Notes: generated from the letters alone by a model not told the origin. A stretch of 64,000 bases of DNA from Coxiellaceae bacterium (GCA_029212925.1 JARGOB010000011.1:46124-110123); one strand, 5' to 3'; counted from the first letter of the stretch, positions 44,687 through 54,436 are shown. Made by a program: numbers and translations.

Positions 44687-45127
44687 CTACTTAAATGCGC
44701 TACCCGCACCACAGCCCGCTCCATGCGCTGCACCCTCTTCCTTAACCACTGCCATCGGATCAACGCCTCCAATCATCGTTTGATCACGTAGTTGAGCAGC
44801 CAGTATTGGATCAACTATCGATAAGGCTTCTATTACATGCTTTACACTCTCTCGATGTGCGCTTAAAGCTGAAATACCACCTTCAAATGTTAGAACATGC
44901 GGGGTTATTTTTGTTAAAGTATCCCGTGCTTCCTGTAACGCAGCTATTTTCATACCGCACTCATCATCCGTGCTAAACAAGGTCACAGCAGAAGCCACGG
45001 TAAATTCACTTTTAGCGTCACGTGCCGACGCCAATAACTCAAGACGCTGACTCAGTAACGCGTCGACACATTCAATATCAAGCAACAATAGCTGTTGACT
45101 CAACTCCGGTGTTGGAGTCAGGTCCAC
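44687..45127 (-). CDS. Orphan helical protein, probably frameshifted at its N-terminus
   Basis: A 146-residue protein of no recognised family, mostly helical (SQQLLLLDIECVDALLSQRL), with a Gly/Ala tail (AAHGAGCGAGSAF). The frame has only a GTG start with no ribosome site, right after a TGA. In the adjacent frame an ATG at 45203 with a GAGAG site gives MSRVNPQLTSFDDSYQIEKF and would continue into this frame after a one-base shift near the GGG at 45124. It therefore looks like a MSR-type orphan broken by an indel, or an assembly error. Confidence 0.6.
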   Translation of the reverse strand: MDLTPTPELSQQLLLLDIECVDALLSQRLELLASARDAKSEFTVASAVTLFSTDDECGMKIAALQEARDTLTKITPHVLTFEGGISALSAHRESVKHVIEALSIVDPILAAQLRDQTMIGGVDPMAVVKEEGAAHGAGCGAGSAFK

Positions 45128-45328
45128 CCATCACTTGGCGTGAAAATTTTTCTATTTGGTAGCTGTCATCAAACGAGGTTAATTGCGGGTTAACTCGACT
45201 CATTACTATTCTCTCATATTATATACATATTATCAGCGGCACACTAGCAAGAACCTTAGTTAAAGTAAATTAAGATCCGGATATGTCATAATAGAGAGAT
45301 GTGCTAGTAACAGTATCGATAATATCGT

Positions 45329-46558
45329 TCAAAAGATAAACGGAATAAATATCTTCGGTACTTTTTTAGTATAAGTACGCCAATCTTCACCGTACTTCTC
45401 ACGACAACGCACAATGTCACGGCGTGCACGATGTAAAATCATCGGCACAAAAAACGCCACGTAGAAATACGGCAAGAAGTTATTAAAACCGCAAATCAGG
45501 CCCCAGCTTAAGCCCATAATAATATCAGCACTGTAATGAATTTTACGCGCATAACGCCACCATCCATCGACTAATAATTTACTGCCATTTTTAGTTTCCA
45601 AATATTCAGGGTCTTGCAGTGTTCCCCATGGTAACTGAGGAAATGCTTTACGCTTAACAAACGTGCCGCGCTGCTGCATACGAAAACGGTTACGCTGACT
45701 TTGTGATGAATCCCACACATAGTATGCACCCAACAACAACACAAAACATATCGCATTGTATGCCGTTGAATGGGTAAACGGTGCATGTGAACTGATATAC
45801 ATCGAGTTGAAGCAATATAAAAATGGCACGCCAGCTAAATTCCAAAAGATTAGCATCCAACCCCACTTTTCATAAAAGATATCCCACGTTGTAGGTATAC
45901 ACTCCTCACCTTTCATGCACGCATTGGTGTATAAACCATGAGCCAACACCATAAAAATCATCGGTGTAGTTAGGACATGATACGTTTCATATTGGTGCAC
46001 AGCTGCCGATAAAGTAAGGAAAAATAGCAGCATCCATGAGATACGGATTTCCGACCACATTTTTAAATCCAAGCGACCGATACGTGGATTTAACCAGGCA
46101 CCCATAAAGAAATCGTAAACCACACTGCCATCCATACGATGCGTATTGCCGCTTACACGCGCACCAATATAGGTTAGTACTGACACCACATTACCGGCGA
46201 TAACAGCCACCGTCATTAACGGACCAAATTGATCAAACAATGTCGCTAACGAAAACACACCCGTGAATTGCAACACGGCAGCTAGTGCTAATGTAAAATA
46301 CCAAGCCCAAATACCATTGCAATTATATTCAAGTTTTTGATTATCTTTTGATGGGATCGGCAAACCTTTAATTTTTATGCCAGGCAAGAAAGCCGAGAAT
46401 AATGCCTGCAGACCGATAAAGCAGCAATAAATAATTACCGCCTGCTTATTCGGCGCCGCATAGCTCACTATGTTATGCCAACACTGACTAAAAAATGGTC
46501 CAACTGCAGCAACAGTGGAGGGGTAAAATAAAGCACCACCATGAAAACGCCATGCCAT
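45329..46558 (-). CDS. ERG4/ERG24-type sterol reductase homologue
   Basis: Membrane NADPH-dependent sterol C14/C24 double-bond reductase homologue, a eukaryotic family also known from Coxiella. Ten or so hydrophobic segments and a C-terminal signature: GWWRYARKIHYSADIIMGLSW near 320, GFNNFLPYFYVAFFVPMILH and CREKYGEDWRTY. Bacteria of this type do not make sterols, so a host-derived sterol would be the substrate. The true reading frame extends 33 codons further upstream but is interrupted by an in-frame TGA (see the next feature). The internal ATG at 46558 has no clear ribosome site. Confidence 0.85.
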   Translation of the reverse strand: MAWRFHGGALFYPSTVAAVGPFFSQCWHNIVSYAAPNKQAVIIYCCFIGLQALFSAFLPGIKIKGLPIPSKDNQKLEYNCNGIWAWYFTLALAAVLQFTGVFSLATLFDQFGPLMTVAVIAGNVVSVLTYIGARVSGNTHRMDGSVVYDFFMGAWLNPRIGRLDLKMWSEIRISWMLLFFLTLSAAVHQYETYHVLTTPMIFMVLAHGLYTNACMKGEECIPTTWDIFYEKWGWMLIFWNLAGVPFLYCFNSMYISSHAPFTHSTAYNAICFVLLLGAYYVWDSSQSQRNRFRMQQRGTFVKRKAFPQLPWGTLQDPEYLETKNGSKLLVDGWWRYARKIHYSADIIMGLSWGLICGFNNFLPYFYVAFFVPMILHRARRDIVRCREKYGEDWRTYTKKVPKIFIPFIF

Positions 46559-46561
46559 CCA

Positions 46562-46657
46562 TCAATAATACAAAACAATATGCGAGAACAAAATAAAGAA
46601 AACCACTCCGCGTGGACCACCAAATTCTCTGTGCGCGCTTGCATCGTTGTGCGGCAT
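46562..46657 (-). other. In-frame N-terminal segment of the sterol reductase, ending in TGA
   Basis: From ATG 46657, with an AGGGAG ribosome site, the frame codes MPHNDASAHREFGGPRGVVFF then ILFSHIVLYY and a TGA at 46562-46564, immediately followed in the same frame by TGG ATG and the 409-codon body. The segment HREFGGPRG and a first membrane helix are what family members have at their N-terminus, so it is part of the same gene with a nonsense codon. Confidence 0.8.
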
Positions 46658-46787
46658 AATCAACTCCCTGTTAATACGTGCGCTGGCTATAATAACATGA
46701 TCCAAAGCAATTTTTAACATTAGACATAATGGCGCAAAGCATGAAGAAAATTTGCTGCAATAATAGCAAGAGGAAGAACTCATGAAT

Positions 46788-46822
46788 CAAAAAAATAAAT
46801 GGCCGGCAGATTTTGCCGACCA
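46788..46822 (-). terminator. Rho-independent terminator of the beta-propeller gene
   Basis: On the minus strand TGGTCGGCA pairs with TGCCGGCCA around a short loop and is followed by TTTATTTTTTT. It lies 20 nt beyond the stop codon. Confidence 0.85.
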
Positions 46823-46843
46823 CCTCATTTTAGCAAATACCAC

Positions 46844-48862
46844 TTAACTGAGATTCATCACGGCTACACGCGGTTGCAGCTCACCCATGATGTGATTGAA
46901 ATGCCCAAATGCACCCAAGAAGTCTCCATCTGTTAACAAGCCATAAACCACGCCATCAGGTTGTGGGCTAAAGCTCGTATCGACAACGCCAGTCTGTGCA
47001 TCTAAACGCACCAACTCTTTATTGCCACCGATGTAAAGCAAACCATTATGCTTGGCAAGTGAGAATATCGTCGTTACTTCAATAGGATTAAAGTTGACAT
47101 CATCAGCTCCGGTGTGTCGATTAAACTTTTTCACTCCCCCAGTAAAGTAACCACCCGCAAACACGCTATCACCATCGATCAGAATATCTTTGACGGTGCC
47201 TTCCACAACTGGATTAAAATTCAAATCCTTTTCACCCGTGACCACGTTATATTTTTCCAGGTTATTGGTAAACGTACCGCCCACGTAGAGAGCATCTCCA
47301 GCGAATGCCATTGACCAAACCATTCGATTAAAGTGTGGATGAAATACCGTATCATAACTCATATCATCTAGCTTAAATCGTGCTAAACCCTTAGACAAGT
47401 AACGCCCCGCAATCACCGAAAAATAACCACCGGCATATAAATAGTCACCATGTACCGCTAGAACATACACATTACTATTAGGCTTCGGTTTAAATGATGG
47501 ATCCACTTCACCGCTACTCTTGGCGAGCTTTGCTAAACGATTAACACTAAGGCCCGATACTTTATTAAAAGTGCCACCAACAAAAACACTATCATCCGTC
47601 AAAGCAATGGAAGTTACACTGCCATCCAGCTGCGGTTTGAATGTTGAATCTGGTTGCCCTGTCGTTAAATCAATCTTAACCAAATTACTTTGAGCAAGGT
47701 TTTTACCGGCTGATTGAAAATAACCACCAACAAAATAATGACCATCACTTAAGCTAGCCGTTACAGCACGATTATCTATATAAGGGTTAAATTCGCTATC
47801 TCGCTGCAACGTAGTCTTATCAAAACGCGCCACCTTATCAAACCGTCGATCGCCACCAACCGAGGCAAAAGTAGCCGTCATGTAAATATGCTGATGATCA
47901 AAATCAAAAGAGGTTGGCGTATGCACAGCCTTCACCGTAAAGCCACCATCTTTTTCGCCATTAACCGTACTGTATCTTGCAACATAAGGCGCCGTGCGCG
48001 TTGACACATACAACCAACCATCATCAGCAGCAATAACCGATGGTATCGAAGTAAGCTGAGTATCAAAACTATTATCTTGATGGCCTGTTAGTTCATCCAC
48101 TTTTGCAACATCACCAGCAAAATGATGCCCAATCAAATATAACTTATCATCTGACGAAGCAGCAATACCATAAACCGCGGACGGCGCTTTAAAAAAGTGC
48201 GTATCAACAGCACCGGTGTCACCATTCGCTTTAGCAAAAAAACGAACACTTTCGCTATTCACTTGTGAAAAATAGCCACCAATATAAACCGCATTTTTGG
48301 TTGCAAGCATGCTAAAAATATTGTGATTTGTCGTCAGCGAAAACGCCGGATTAATCGTACCGGTAGAGAGATCTACTTCACTCACACTGCGTTGAAGCCC
48401 TACATACAGCTTATTGCCCACCCTTGACAATTGATTCACCCCGCTAGAGATAGCAGCATGAAACTGAGTATCCACCGACCCATCTGCTTTGATATGCGCC
48501 AAGTATTTAATACCCGTGGTGCCTATATTATTAAATGTGCCGCCGACATAAAAACCACCACGACCATCAGAAACGGAAGTCCTTACAAGGCCTTTAAACA
48601 CGGGAACATGCGAACCTAAGTGACCCTGATCATCAAACACGGCACCACCACCGGTTTTTTTATAGACTCCTGAGAAATGTCCACCGAGATACAACGCATG
48701 ATTTGGCTTGTCTTCTGCCGCGGCAACCACTCCGTTATCCGGCATAATATCACTCGGAATCAAACTGAGTTGTGTACCAGCAAACGTCATTGCTGCTGCG
48801 TTAAAATAAAGTGAACAGCAAAGCATCACTTTGCCAATGTTTTTCCATTTTGCTTGTATCAT
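46844..48862 (-). CDS. Exported beta-propeller protein (delta-60-like repeats)
   Basis: A 672-residue secreted protein. The signal peptide is MIQAKWKNIGKVMLCCSLYF then NAAAMTFAG. The rest consists of about a dozen repeats of 40-50 residues, each with YVGGTFN, YAGGYFS or FAGGYFTG-type strands and D-FNP, D-TF-P or D-SF-P phrases, typical of delta-60 repeat or WD-like propellers. The start at 48862 has a perfect AGGAG; 7 upstream codons lack one. It may be a surface or outer-membrane-associated binding protein. Confidence 0.85.
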   Translation of the reverse strand: MIQAKWKNIGKVMLCCSLYFNAAAMTFAGTQLSLIPSDIMPDNGVVAAAEDKPNHALYLGGHFSGVYKKTGGGAVFDDQGHLGSHVPVFKGLVRTSVSDGRGGFYVGGTFNNIGTTGIKYLAHIKADGSVDTQFHAAISSGVNQLSRVGNKLYVGLQRSVSEVDLSTGTINPAFSLTTNHNIFSMLATKNAVYIGGYFSQVNSESVRFFAKANGDTGAVDTHFFKAPSAVYGIAASSDDKLYLIGHHFAGDVAKVDELTGHQDNSFDTQLTSIPSVIAADDGWLYVSTRTAPYVARYSTVNGEKDGGFTVKAVHTPTSFDFDHQHIYMTATFASVGGDRRFDKVARFDKTTLQRDSEFNPYIDNRAVTASLSDGHYFVGGYFQSAGKNLAQSNLVKIDLTTGQPDSTFKPQLDGSVTSIALTDDSVFVGGTFNKVSGLSVNRLAKLAKSSGEVDPSFKPKPNSNVYVLAVHGDYLYAGGYFSVIAGRYLSKGLARFKLDDMSYDTVFHPHFNRMVWSMAFAGDALYVGGTFTNNLEKYNVVTGEKDLNFNPVVEGTVKDILIDGDSVFAGGYFTGGVKKFNRHTGADDVNFNPIEVTTIFSLAKHNGLLYIGGNKELVRLDAQTGVVDTSFSPQPDGVVYGLLTDGDFLGAFGHFNHIMGELQPRVAVMNLS

Positions 48863-48969
48863 TTCAACTCCTGTTATAACCACCCCAAGCGTGAGGCTAG
48901 TCGCGACTATAACAGAAAGAAATTAAATAAATAAGTACATTAGAATTAAAAATATCTTGTTCACGGCGA

Positions 48970-49827
48970 TTATGTGCCAAAAACTACAGTTTTTTGGCCA
49001 TGCACAATCACACGCTGTTCCAAATGAGCCATTAAAGCTTTTGCTAAAACCAACCGCTCAACATCGCGCCCCATACGCACAAAGTCATCAAGTGATTGGC
49101 GATGCGTTACGCGTGTAACTGCTTGCTCGATAATCGGCCCTTGATCCAAATCCGCAGTGACATAATGCGATGTTGCGCCAATAAGTTTCACACCCTTTTC
49201 ATAAGCCTGGCTATACGGCTTAGCTCCAACAAACGATGGCAGGAAACTGTGATGAATATTAATCATGCGGCCTACATATTTTTCACATAACTGCGGCGGC
49301 ATAATTTGCATATAACGCGCCAACACAATCACCTCAGGCTTTAGTTGCTCAAATAATTTATCTACCGCATCAAAGTGCTGCTGCTTATTACCTTTTTCAA
49401 TCGGGCATTCATAATAAGGTAAGCCATACCATTCGGTGCGCTGACGCAGATCCGGATGATTGGAGATCACACCCACAATCTCAGCCGGCAACTCATTGCA
49501 ATGCCAACGATACAATAAATCCTCTAAGCAATGCGACTGCTTCGATACCATAATGACCATGCGCGGTTTTGATTGCACCGCCCTACTACTGACACTCATT
49601 TCATACTGCTGTGCCAACTGATCAAACTGCCCAAAGAACTCATCAGTAGTACAGGTGATATCTGACAAGTCCAATCGATAACGCATGAAAAACCAACCGC
49701 TAGCAAAGTCACTGTGTTGATCCGCCTCAACAATAAAGCCGCCATGACCAGCAATACATTGACTAACCGCTGCCACAATACCCTTCTTATCCGGACACGC
49801 TAAAACAATATTATAAATCAATAACAT
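48970..49827 (-). CDS. purU: Formyltetrahydrofolate deformylase
   Basis: Releases formate from 10-formyl-tetrahydrofolate to supply purine synthesis and balance one-carbon units. The 285-residue protein has an N-terminal ACT domain (IVLACPDKKGIVAAVSQCI) and the formyltransferase-like domain with the catalytic NIHHSFLPSFVGAKPY near 190 and DLDQGPIIEQ near 225. The start follows AGGAAGG. Confidence 0.96.
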   Translation of the reverse strand: MLLIYNIVLACPDKKGIVAAVSQCIAGHGGFIVEADQHSDFASGWFFMRYRLDLSDITCTTDEFFGQFDQLAQQYEMSVSSRAVQSKPRMVIMVSKQSHCLEDLLYRWHCNELPAEIVGVISNHPDLRQRTEWYGLPYYECPIEKGNKQQHFDAVDKLFEQLKPEVIVLARYMQIMPPQLCEKYVGRMINIHHSFLPSFVGAKPYSQAYEKGVKLIGATSHYVTADLDQGPIIEQAVTRVTHRQSLDDFVRMGRDVERLVLAKALMAHLEQRVIVHGQKTVVFGT

Positions 49828-50001
49828 ATATTCAATCCTTCCTGCAGACTCAAAGTGCTAAATTTGGCCATACCATATCATGATTAAACAGCATATGCAT
49901 AATCACCTGGTGTTATTTTCATAATCCACCTTGACGAAATATATTTCTAGTTATATTATAATATAATATAGTTATTAATATATAATAGTAGCGGAGGCGT
50001 T

Positions 50002-53000
50002 GTGGGAAAACATCGATCAGGCAAAAAAAAGCAAGGTAAACGGAGCAAAGCAAAGCCTAGAGCAAAAACCAGCCAAACCGCTCATGCAGGAGCAGGCGTT
50101 GATCCAGCGATACTTGCAGCTGAGGCTGCTGCGAGCACTACTGCTGACTACAGCAACCCAGAATATTGGAGTGGTATTCACAAGACCATTCAAACCAACT
50201 TAGATGAACTACGTAGGCTGCATGATTTTGATTTATATAATCGTATACTCAATCGTAATCGACCAACACTGTTTCTCAGGCAAGACCCCGATGGTAAAAT
50301 ATCGCAATCGTATGCAAAGCAATCAAAGTTACACGAACAAGTCGACCTAAGTCATGCAGAGTTTCTTAAGCGACGCTGGAAGCGAGTGCAGCCGTGTTTA
50401 AAACGAAACATCGAGCATTTAGAAAAGTTGCTAGCGAACTTGTGGGCAGCAACGGTGCCACTACCCAAGTTTTTTAGTGATCAACATAAGGCCTGGATCA
50501 CCCCTGACTTTATGCTATCACAGGGTATTCTGAACATAGAGCGAGAGCTTATGGTGTTTTTTAGACATAAGCCAAACCTGCCAATAGAGCCACTGATTAT
50601 AGATTATGCTAATTACCTCAAAACTAAAACCACTGCAAAACAACACCCATGGGCTGTGCTTGAGTCAGCCATAGAAGCATCTACGCAACCAGTGGATGCC
50701 ACGATCCGACTAACCTTACATCATATGATCGACGAACACTATATCAGCATTATAAGCTGGGGCACTGAAGTAACATTCCCAAGCCATTTGTCGGAACGCA
50801 GTCATGCCATTGCTATAGTCTGGTTTATCATTTGTCGGTTATACAAAGACCAACGCATATTTTTACCAGATGCCTTCCCAGCTGACACACTCAAAACAGC
50901 AAGCGAAGAATTTAGAGAAACCGCAATTGGTAGCTATGCCTATCTCACCACTTGTGACGACGAGCAACTTAAAAGCGAACTACTCGAAGCCATAAAACTT
51001 CTTTCAAGAAACCTCGCAAAAATTCCAGACGGCAATCATGTCTTATACAGCGACCTTGGCTTACTAATGAAAATTATCTTATGCCACCCGACCGTTCTAG
51101 GTGTTACCCCCCATGAACATTATGACCATAACAAAGATGCACCGCTAACCCCATGGTTGAAACAAGCGCCTCAGCGAGTAATGGCCTATGCTGAAAAAGC
51201 GAACCGATACGTGTTAATGATCAGAGATGAACAAAGACAATATATCAACCGCTGCGTTGAAGCCGCACGCAAACAGGCTGAAGAACAAGAACAAATAAAG
51301 GCGCGCATTCAGGCGTTGCTGGCGAAGTCACCCACCACCAGTGAAACAAAAGTTGAAGATGAGCCGGCATTTGAAGATCGCCCAACAGAAGAACCAGGGC
51401 TATTCCCTTATTTACCCGATTATGAAAAACAATGCTGCCAAATACACTTGGATTTAATCAATCTGAGCCATGAAGTTAAGAAACGCGTTGCACATGCGAT
51501 AAAACACAATAAACCGATTAGTTTTGCTAGCGTTAATAGCTTGTTGACTGAAATGTTAGAAACCATCGATGCCATTCCCGATGTTGATATAAACCACAGC
51601 GCACAAAAAGCTATATTTGTAGCCGGCTGTTACTTGCAATTTTTACGCGGTCACCTGCCCTTTTTGAATGCTTTAGAAGGACACCTCGTAGTTGTTGATA
51701 CCTATACCGACCGCGCCATGAGCGCAATCGTTGCATTGCATAAAGATACAGAGCACATGGCAAAAGAATATTCAGATACGTTAACAACCATTATTGACGA
51801 AGTGCATCAATGTGAAGCCACGTATCTCAGCGCCATCGCTAGAGTGTATCAACGCAACAAAGAAAAGAAAGCCAACGCAAAACTGCGCCGTGAACGCAAA
51901 GGGATAGTATCAAAACCAAAGTCGCGAGAACACTGGCACCCCAGTAGCCGTACAGCAACATTTATCGAATCATTAAAGTTGATACAGCAACCCGCAAAAC
52001 CAGCATCTGAAATGTTCGAGGCTGCACCAGCATCATTGCCGCCGCAACATGAAGCTGTTAAAGCAAAAATAACCGAAGCACGCAGCATCCTAGCGACTGC
52101 CGCTCCTGTTGCAGCAAAACTGCAATCAACGTTGGCGCCAACCACATGGCTACACGAACTCAAACAAGAAGGTGCTGAAATACCCAAGCATATCTTATTT
52201 AAACACCCTGAGTTCTTAACCATTATGGCTGGCTTAAAAATCATCAGTCCGGAATTTGCAAGCCGCATACGTGTGCATGGTGGCGCCATTCGAGATTACT
52301 TGCTCACACCCGACTTCAAACCGAATGATTGGGATGTGGAATACTTTGGCACGTATGAAGAGCTGCTAACCTCCATTCCAGCAGAATATTTAGAAAGTTT
52401 AGACCCGCCCATCTTGCATACCGATAGTACCGGCAATCCAGTCATAACAACAAAATTGTTCGTCTATATAGACAGCAAACCTTACCATTTCGATATCACT
52501 TTAAAGCCCCACCCCAAGGATGAGCTCGCCTATGCGATGAGCCAACCCAGCAATTCGGACTTCAACCCCAACGGCTTATATACCATCAAAAATGAAAAAG
52601 GCGAGTATGTTATTCATAACCATCAAGGTTCATCACATGCTAAGGATGTGATGCAAACGGTGCTGTCACCACTGACCACGATATCACATGCAAACTTAGT
52701 GGAAGATCCACTATTAATTTTAAGAGCCTTGCGACTCGCTGGAGAGTATAAACTTAGTTTTTCAGACGCGTTGCTATCAGAGATGATAGCCTTGGGCAAT
52801 TCAGGTGCCGAGGGGAAATCCTTTGCTTTAGCCACGTACCCGAAATATGTCCAGGATCACTTTTGTGATTTCTTACATAAACACGCTAAAGAAATCATGT
52901 CTGCCACAATCCTTGAGGAGCTACCGCTGTTGCAGGAAGCACTGAGTGAGCGCTTATCGAGTGACGCCGGAATAGACAGCTTCAAATCGCTAGGCTTAAG

Positions 53001-53007
53001 CACATAA
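50002..53007 (+). CDS. Large orphan with C-terminal CCA-adding/poly(A)-polymerase-like domain, paralogue A
   Basis: A 1001-residue protein. It starts GTG behind GGAGG, with a very basic N-terminus (GKHRSGKKKQGKRSKAKPRAK). The first 700 residues are helical and unique, with a conserved block near 470-640 (YEKQCCQIHLDL, GCYLQFLRGHLPFL) shared with paralogue B. The C-terminal part is a class II nucleotidyltransferase head: HGGAIRDYLL (760-768), DWD (776-778), a third acidic residue in FDIT (D831), QPSNSDFNPNGLY where canonical enzymes have RRDFTINAL, and EDPLLILRALRLAG (901-914). The double Arg is missing, so NTP use may differ. The role is inferred as a host-directed RNA- or protein-modifying enzyme. 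Confidence 0.85.
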   Translation: MGKHRSGKKKQGKRSKAKPRAKTSQTAHAGAGVDPAILAAEAAASTTADYSNPEYWSGIHKTIQTNLDELRRLHDFDLYNRILNRNRPTLFLRQDPDGKISQSYAKQSKLHEQVDLSHAEFLKRRWKRVQPCLKRNIEHLEKLLANLWAATVPLPKFFSDQHKAWITPDFMLSQGILNIERELMVFFRHKPNLPIEPLIIDYANYLKTKTTAKQHPWAVLESAIEASTQPVDATIRLTLHHMIDEHYISIISWGTEVTFPSHLSERSHAIAIVWFIICRLYKDQRIFLPDAFPADTLKTASEEFRETAIGSYAYLTTCDDEQLKSELLEAIKLLSRNLAKIPDGNHVLYSDLGLLMKIILCHPTVLGVTPHEHYDHNKDAPLTPWLKQAPQRVMAYAEKANRYVLMIRDEQRQYINRCVEAARKQAEEQEQIKARIQALLAKSPTTSETKVEDEPAFEDRPTEEPGLFPYLPDYEKQCCQIHLDLINLSHEVKKRVAHAIKHNKPISFASVNSLLTEMLETIDAIPDVDINHSAQKAIFVAGCYLQFLRGHLPFLNALEGHLVVVDTYTDRAMSAIVALHKDTEHMAKEYSDTLTTIIDEVHQCEATYLSAIARVYQRNKEKKANAKLRRERKGIVSKPKSREHWHPSSRTATFIESLKLIQQPAKPASEMFEAAPASLPPQHEAVKAKITEARSILATAAPVAAKLQSTLAPTTWLHELKQEGAEIPKHILFKHPEFLTIMAGLKIISPEFASRIRVHGGAIRDYLLTPDFKPNDWDVEYFGTYEELLTSIPAEYLESLDPPILHTDSTGNPVITTKLFVYIDSKPYHFDITLKPHPKDELAYAMSQPSNSDFNPNGLYTIKNEKGEYVIHNHQGSSHAKDVMQTVLSPLTTISHANLVEDPLLILRALRLAGEYKLSFSDALLSEMIALGNSGAEGKSFALATYPKYVQDHFCDFLHKHAKEIMSATILEELPLLQEALSERLSSDAGIDSFKSLGLST

Positions 53008-53015
53008 AATCAAGA

Positions 53016-53492
53016 CTACGGATGATCTCCATCACATAGCGCATGAGTAATTAGTCGATACGAACTACTTTGTGTTGGCTGGAAATATCGCACATAACAA
53101 TTGGTACTATCAGAGTTTGTAAAAGCCCACGAATTGCCGCCCCCCTGATGAGAAACAATCTCACGTGGAAAATGATGGTCGAGGACATTCGCAATGCCCC
53201 TTGAATTCCCTGCTGGATAGCCGTATACAGTTTGTATAGCGGTACCATCACTCAAAGTAACTGATGCGTTAGCTTGATTTTGAACACCCTCTACAATAGC
53301 TTTAGCATGAACAAGCTGTATAGCAGATTTTAGTGAACCAGATATGCTATTCATTACTGCTTGACGCGAATCGTTTTTTATATCAATGAATTTTGGAATA
53401 GCAAATGCTGAAAGAATACCCAAAATAACGATGACAATAATTAATTCAACCAGAGTGAATGCTGACTGATTAGGCTTAACGTGCTTTTTCAT
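53016..53492 (-). CDS. Type IV pilin-like protein 1
   Basis: A 158-residue prepilin. Leader MKKHVKPNQSA, cleavage before FTLVELIIVIVILGILSAFA (Glu at mature position 5), then IPKFIDIKNDSRQAVMNS, followed by a beta-rich body with two cysteines near the C-terminus (NCYVRY, HALCDG), as in major pilins with a disulfide loop. It is a close relative of the protein at 53777; both resemble MSHA-type or type IVa pilins. It has no other pilus genes nearby. Confidence 0.9.
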   Translation of the reverse strand: MKKHVKPNQSAFTLVELIIVIVILGILSAFAIPKFIDIKNDSRQAVMNSISGSLKSAIQLVHAKAIVEGVQNQANASVTLSDGTAIQTVYGYPAGNSRGIANVLDHHFPREIVSHQGGGNSWAFTNSDSTNCYVRYFQPTQSSSYRLITHALCDGDHP

Positions 53493-53601
53493 TGTTTATA
53501 TACCTTTCTTGTCTTTAATACTGTATGTTTTCGTTGTATTTCCAATATAATGATATTAACACATATTAACGTATTTAGTTATATTATTATGCATTATATA
53601 C

Positions 53602-53766
53602 ATGTATAGTCGTTTCCTTAATCTTGCCATAATAAACCCCACCAAACTAACAATACAATTAGAAACGTTATATCCAAAATGGTTACTGCAGGTAAAAGAG
53701 TTAGTAAGTGAGTATAAATACTTAGAGGCCGCTGAAACTATTCATCGAAATAGAAAGGTATTGTAA
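53602..53766 (+). CDS. Possible small orphan protein (54 residues)
   Basis: An open frame starting MYSRFLNLAIINPTKLTIQL and ending RNRKVL lies in the 284-nt gap between the two pilin genes. The residues look plausible as a soluble helical peptide, but there is no ribosome site and no neighbour support. It may be a relic. The rest of the gap is AT-rich and may hold the pilin promoter. Confidence 0.25.
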   Translation: MYSRFLNLAIINPTKLTIQLETLYPKWLLQVKELVSEYKYLEAAETIHRNRKVL

Positions 53767-53776
53767 CCTTGCTTAC

Positions 53777-54259
53777 TCATCTGTCGCCAAAGCGCTGGAT
53801 AAAAGAACCATTTGTCGCTCTGTATATCAATTGATTATAACCATCTGATGATGACCTAGAATCCCAATAACGGCAGTATTCGTGCCCCTCACCCATAGCA
53901 ACAAATGTATTTTTACCATGGTCATTCCACGACGTGGTTACTCTTACATTGGTATTCAACAGTTGATCAAAGAGATTTTTACAATCCGATGAGCTCATTG
54001 CTGTGGTGCCAGGCCAACCTGTCGATGTCATAGCAATCGTTTCGTTTTGCATAGTAATTTCTGAAGGCTTGCCTTTGGCCACCCACAATGCATGCGCGAG
54101 ATTGACCGCTGATTGAAATGAGGAATAGATACCAGCATCAACAGACTTTTTAGCGTCATGCTGAACATCAATAAACTTTGGTATCGCAAAAGCAGATAAG
54201 ATACCTAAAATAACGATAACAATAATTAGCTCAACTAGCGTAAATGCACTATTTTTCAA
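53777..54259 (-). CDS. Type IV pilin-like protein 2
   Basis: A 160-residue prepilin nearly identical in its N-terminal helix to the protein at 53016: leader MKNSA, then FTLVELIIVIVILGILSAFA and IPKFIDVQHDAKK. The start is TTG, behind GAGGG at a proper distance; no better start exists, because the short leader requires it. The body differs from its paralogue but also has a cysteine pair (DCKNLF, EYCRYW). The pair probably arose by duplication, with a gap between them that may contain a small frame. Confidence 0.88.
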   Translation of the reverse strand: MKNSAFTLVELIIVIVILGILSAFAIPKFIDVQHDAKKSVDAGIYSSFQSAVNLAHALWVAKGKPSEITMQNETIAMTSTGWPGTTAMSSSDCKNLFDQLLNTNVRVTTSWNDHGKNTFVAMGEGHEYCRYWDSRSSSDGYNQLIYRATNGSFIQRFGDR

Positions 54260-54436
54260 TCCGATACCCTCACTATATAAATGTAGAATATGATTATACT
54301 AGATGCTTATTAACATAGAATTAAGTGAATTGCGCGTAGCCATTGAATACAAACATAACTACCTGCAGATACCGTTAAGACTAGCTTCACAAAACATTAT
54401 TATTATATAGCTAGTATATAAAAAACAGGTGATACA

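Noticed and set aside
46782..46850. 22-codon open frame MNQKNKWPADFADHLI on the plus strand with a GAGG site
   Set aside because: It coincides with the terminator hairpin of the opposite gene; nothing else supports it.
48976..49001. Perfect hairpin GCCAAAAAACT/AGTTTTTGGC at the end of purU
   Set aside because: No U-run follows, and the stem lies within the last codons; not a convincing terminator.
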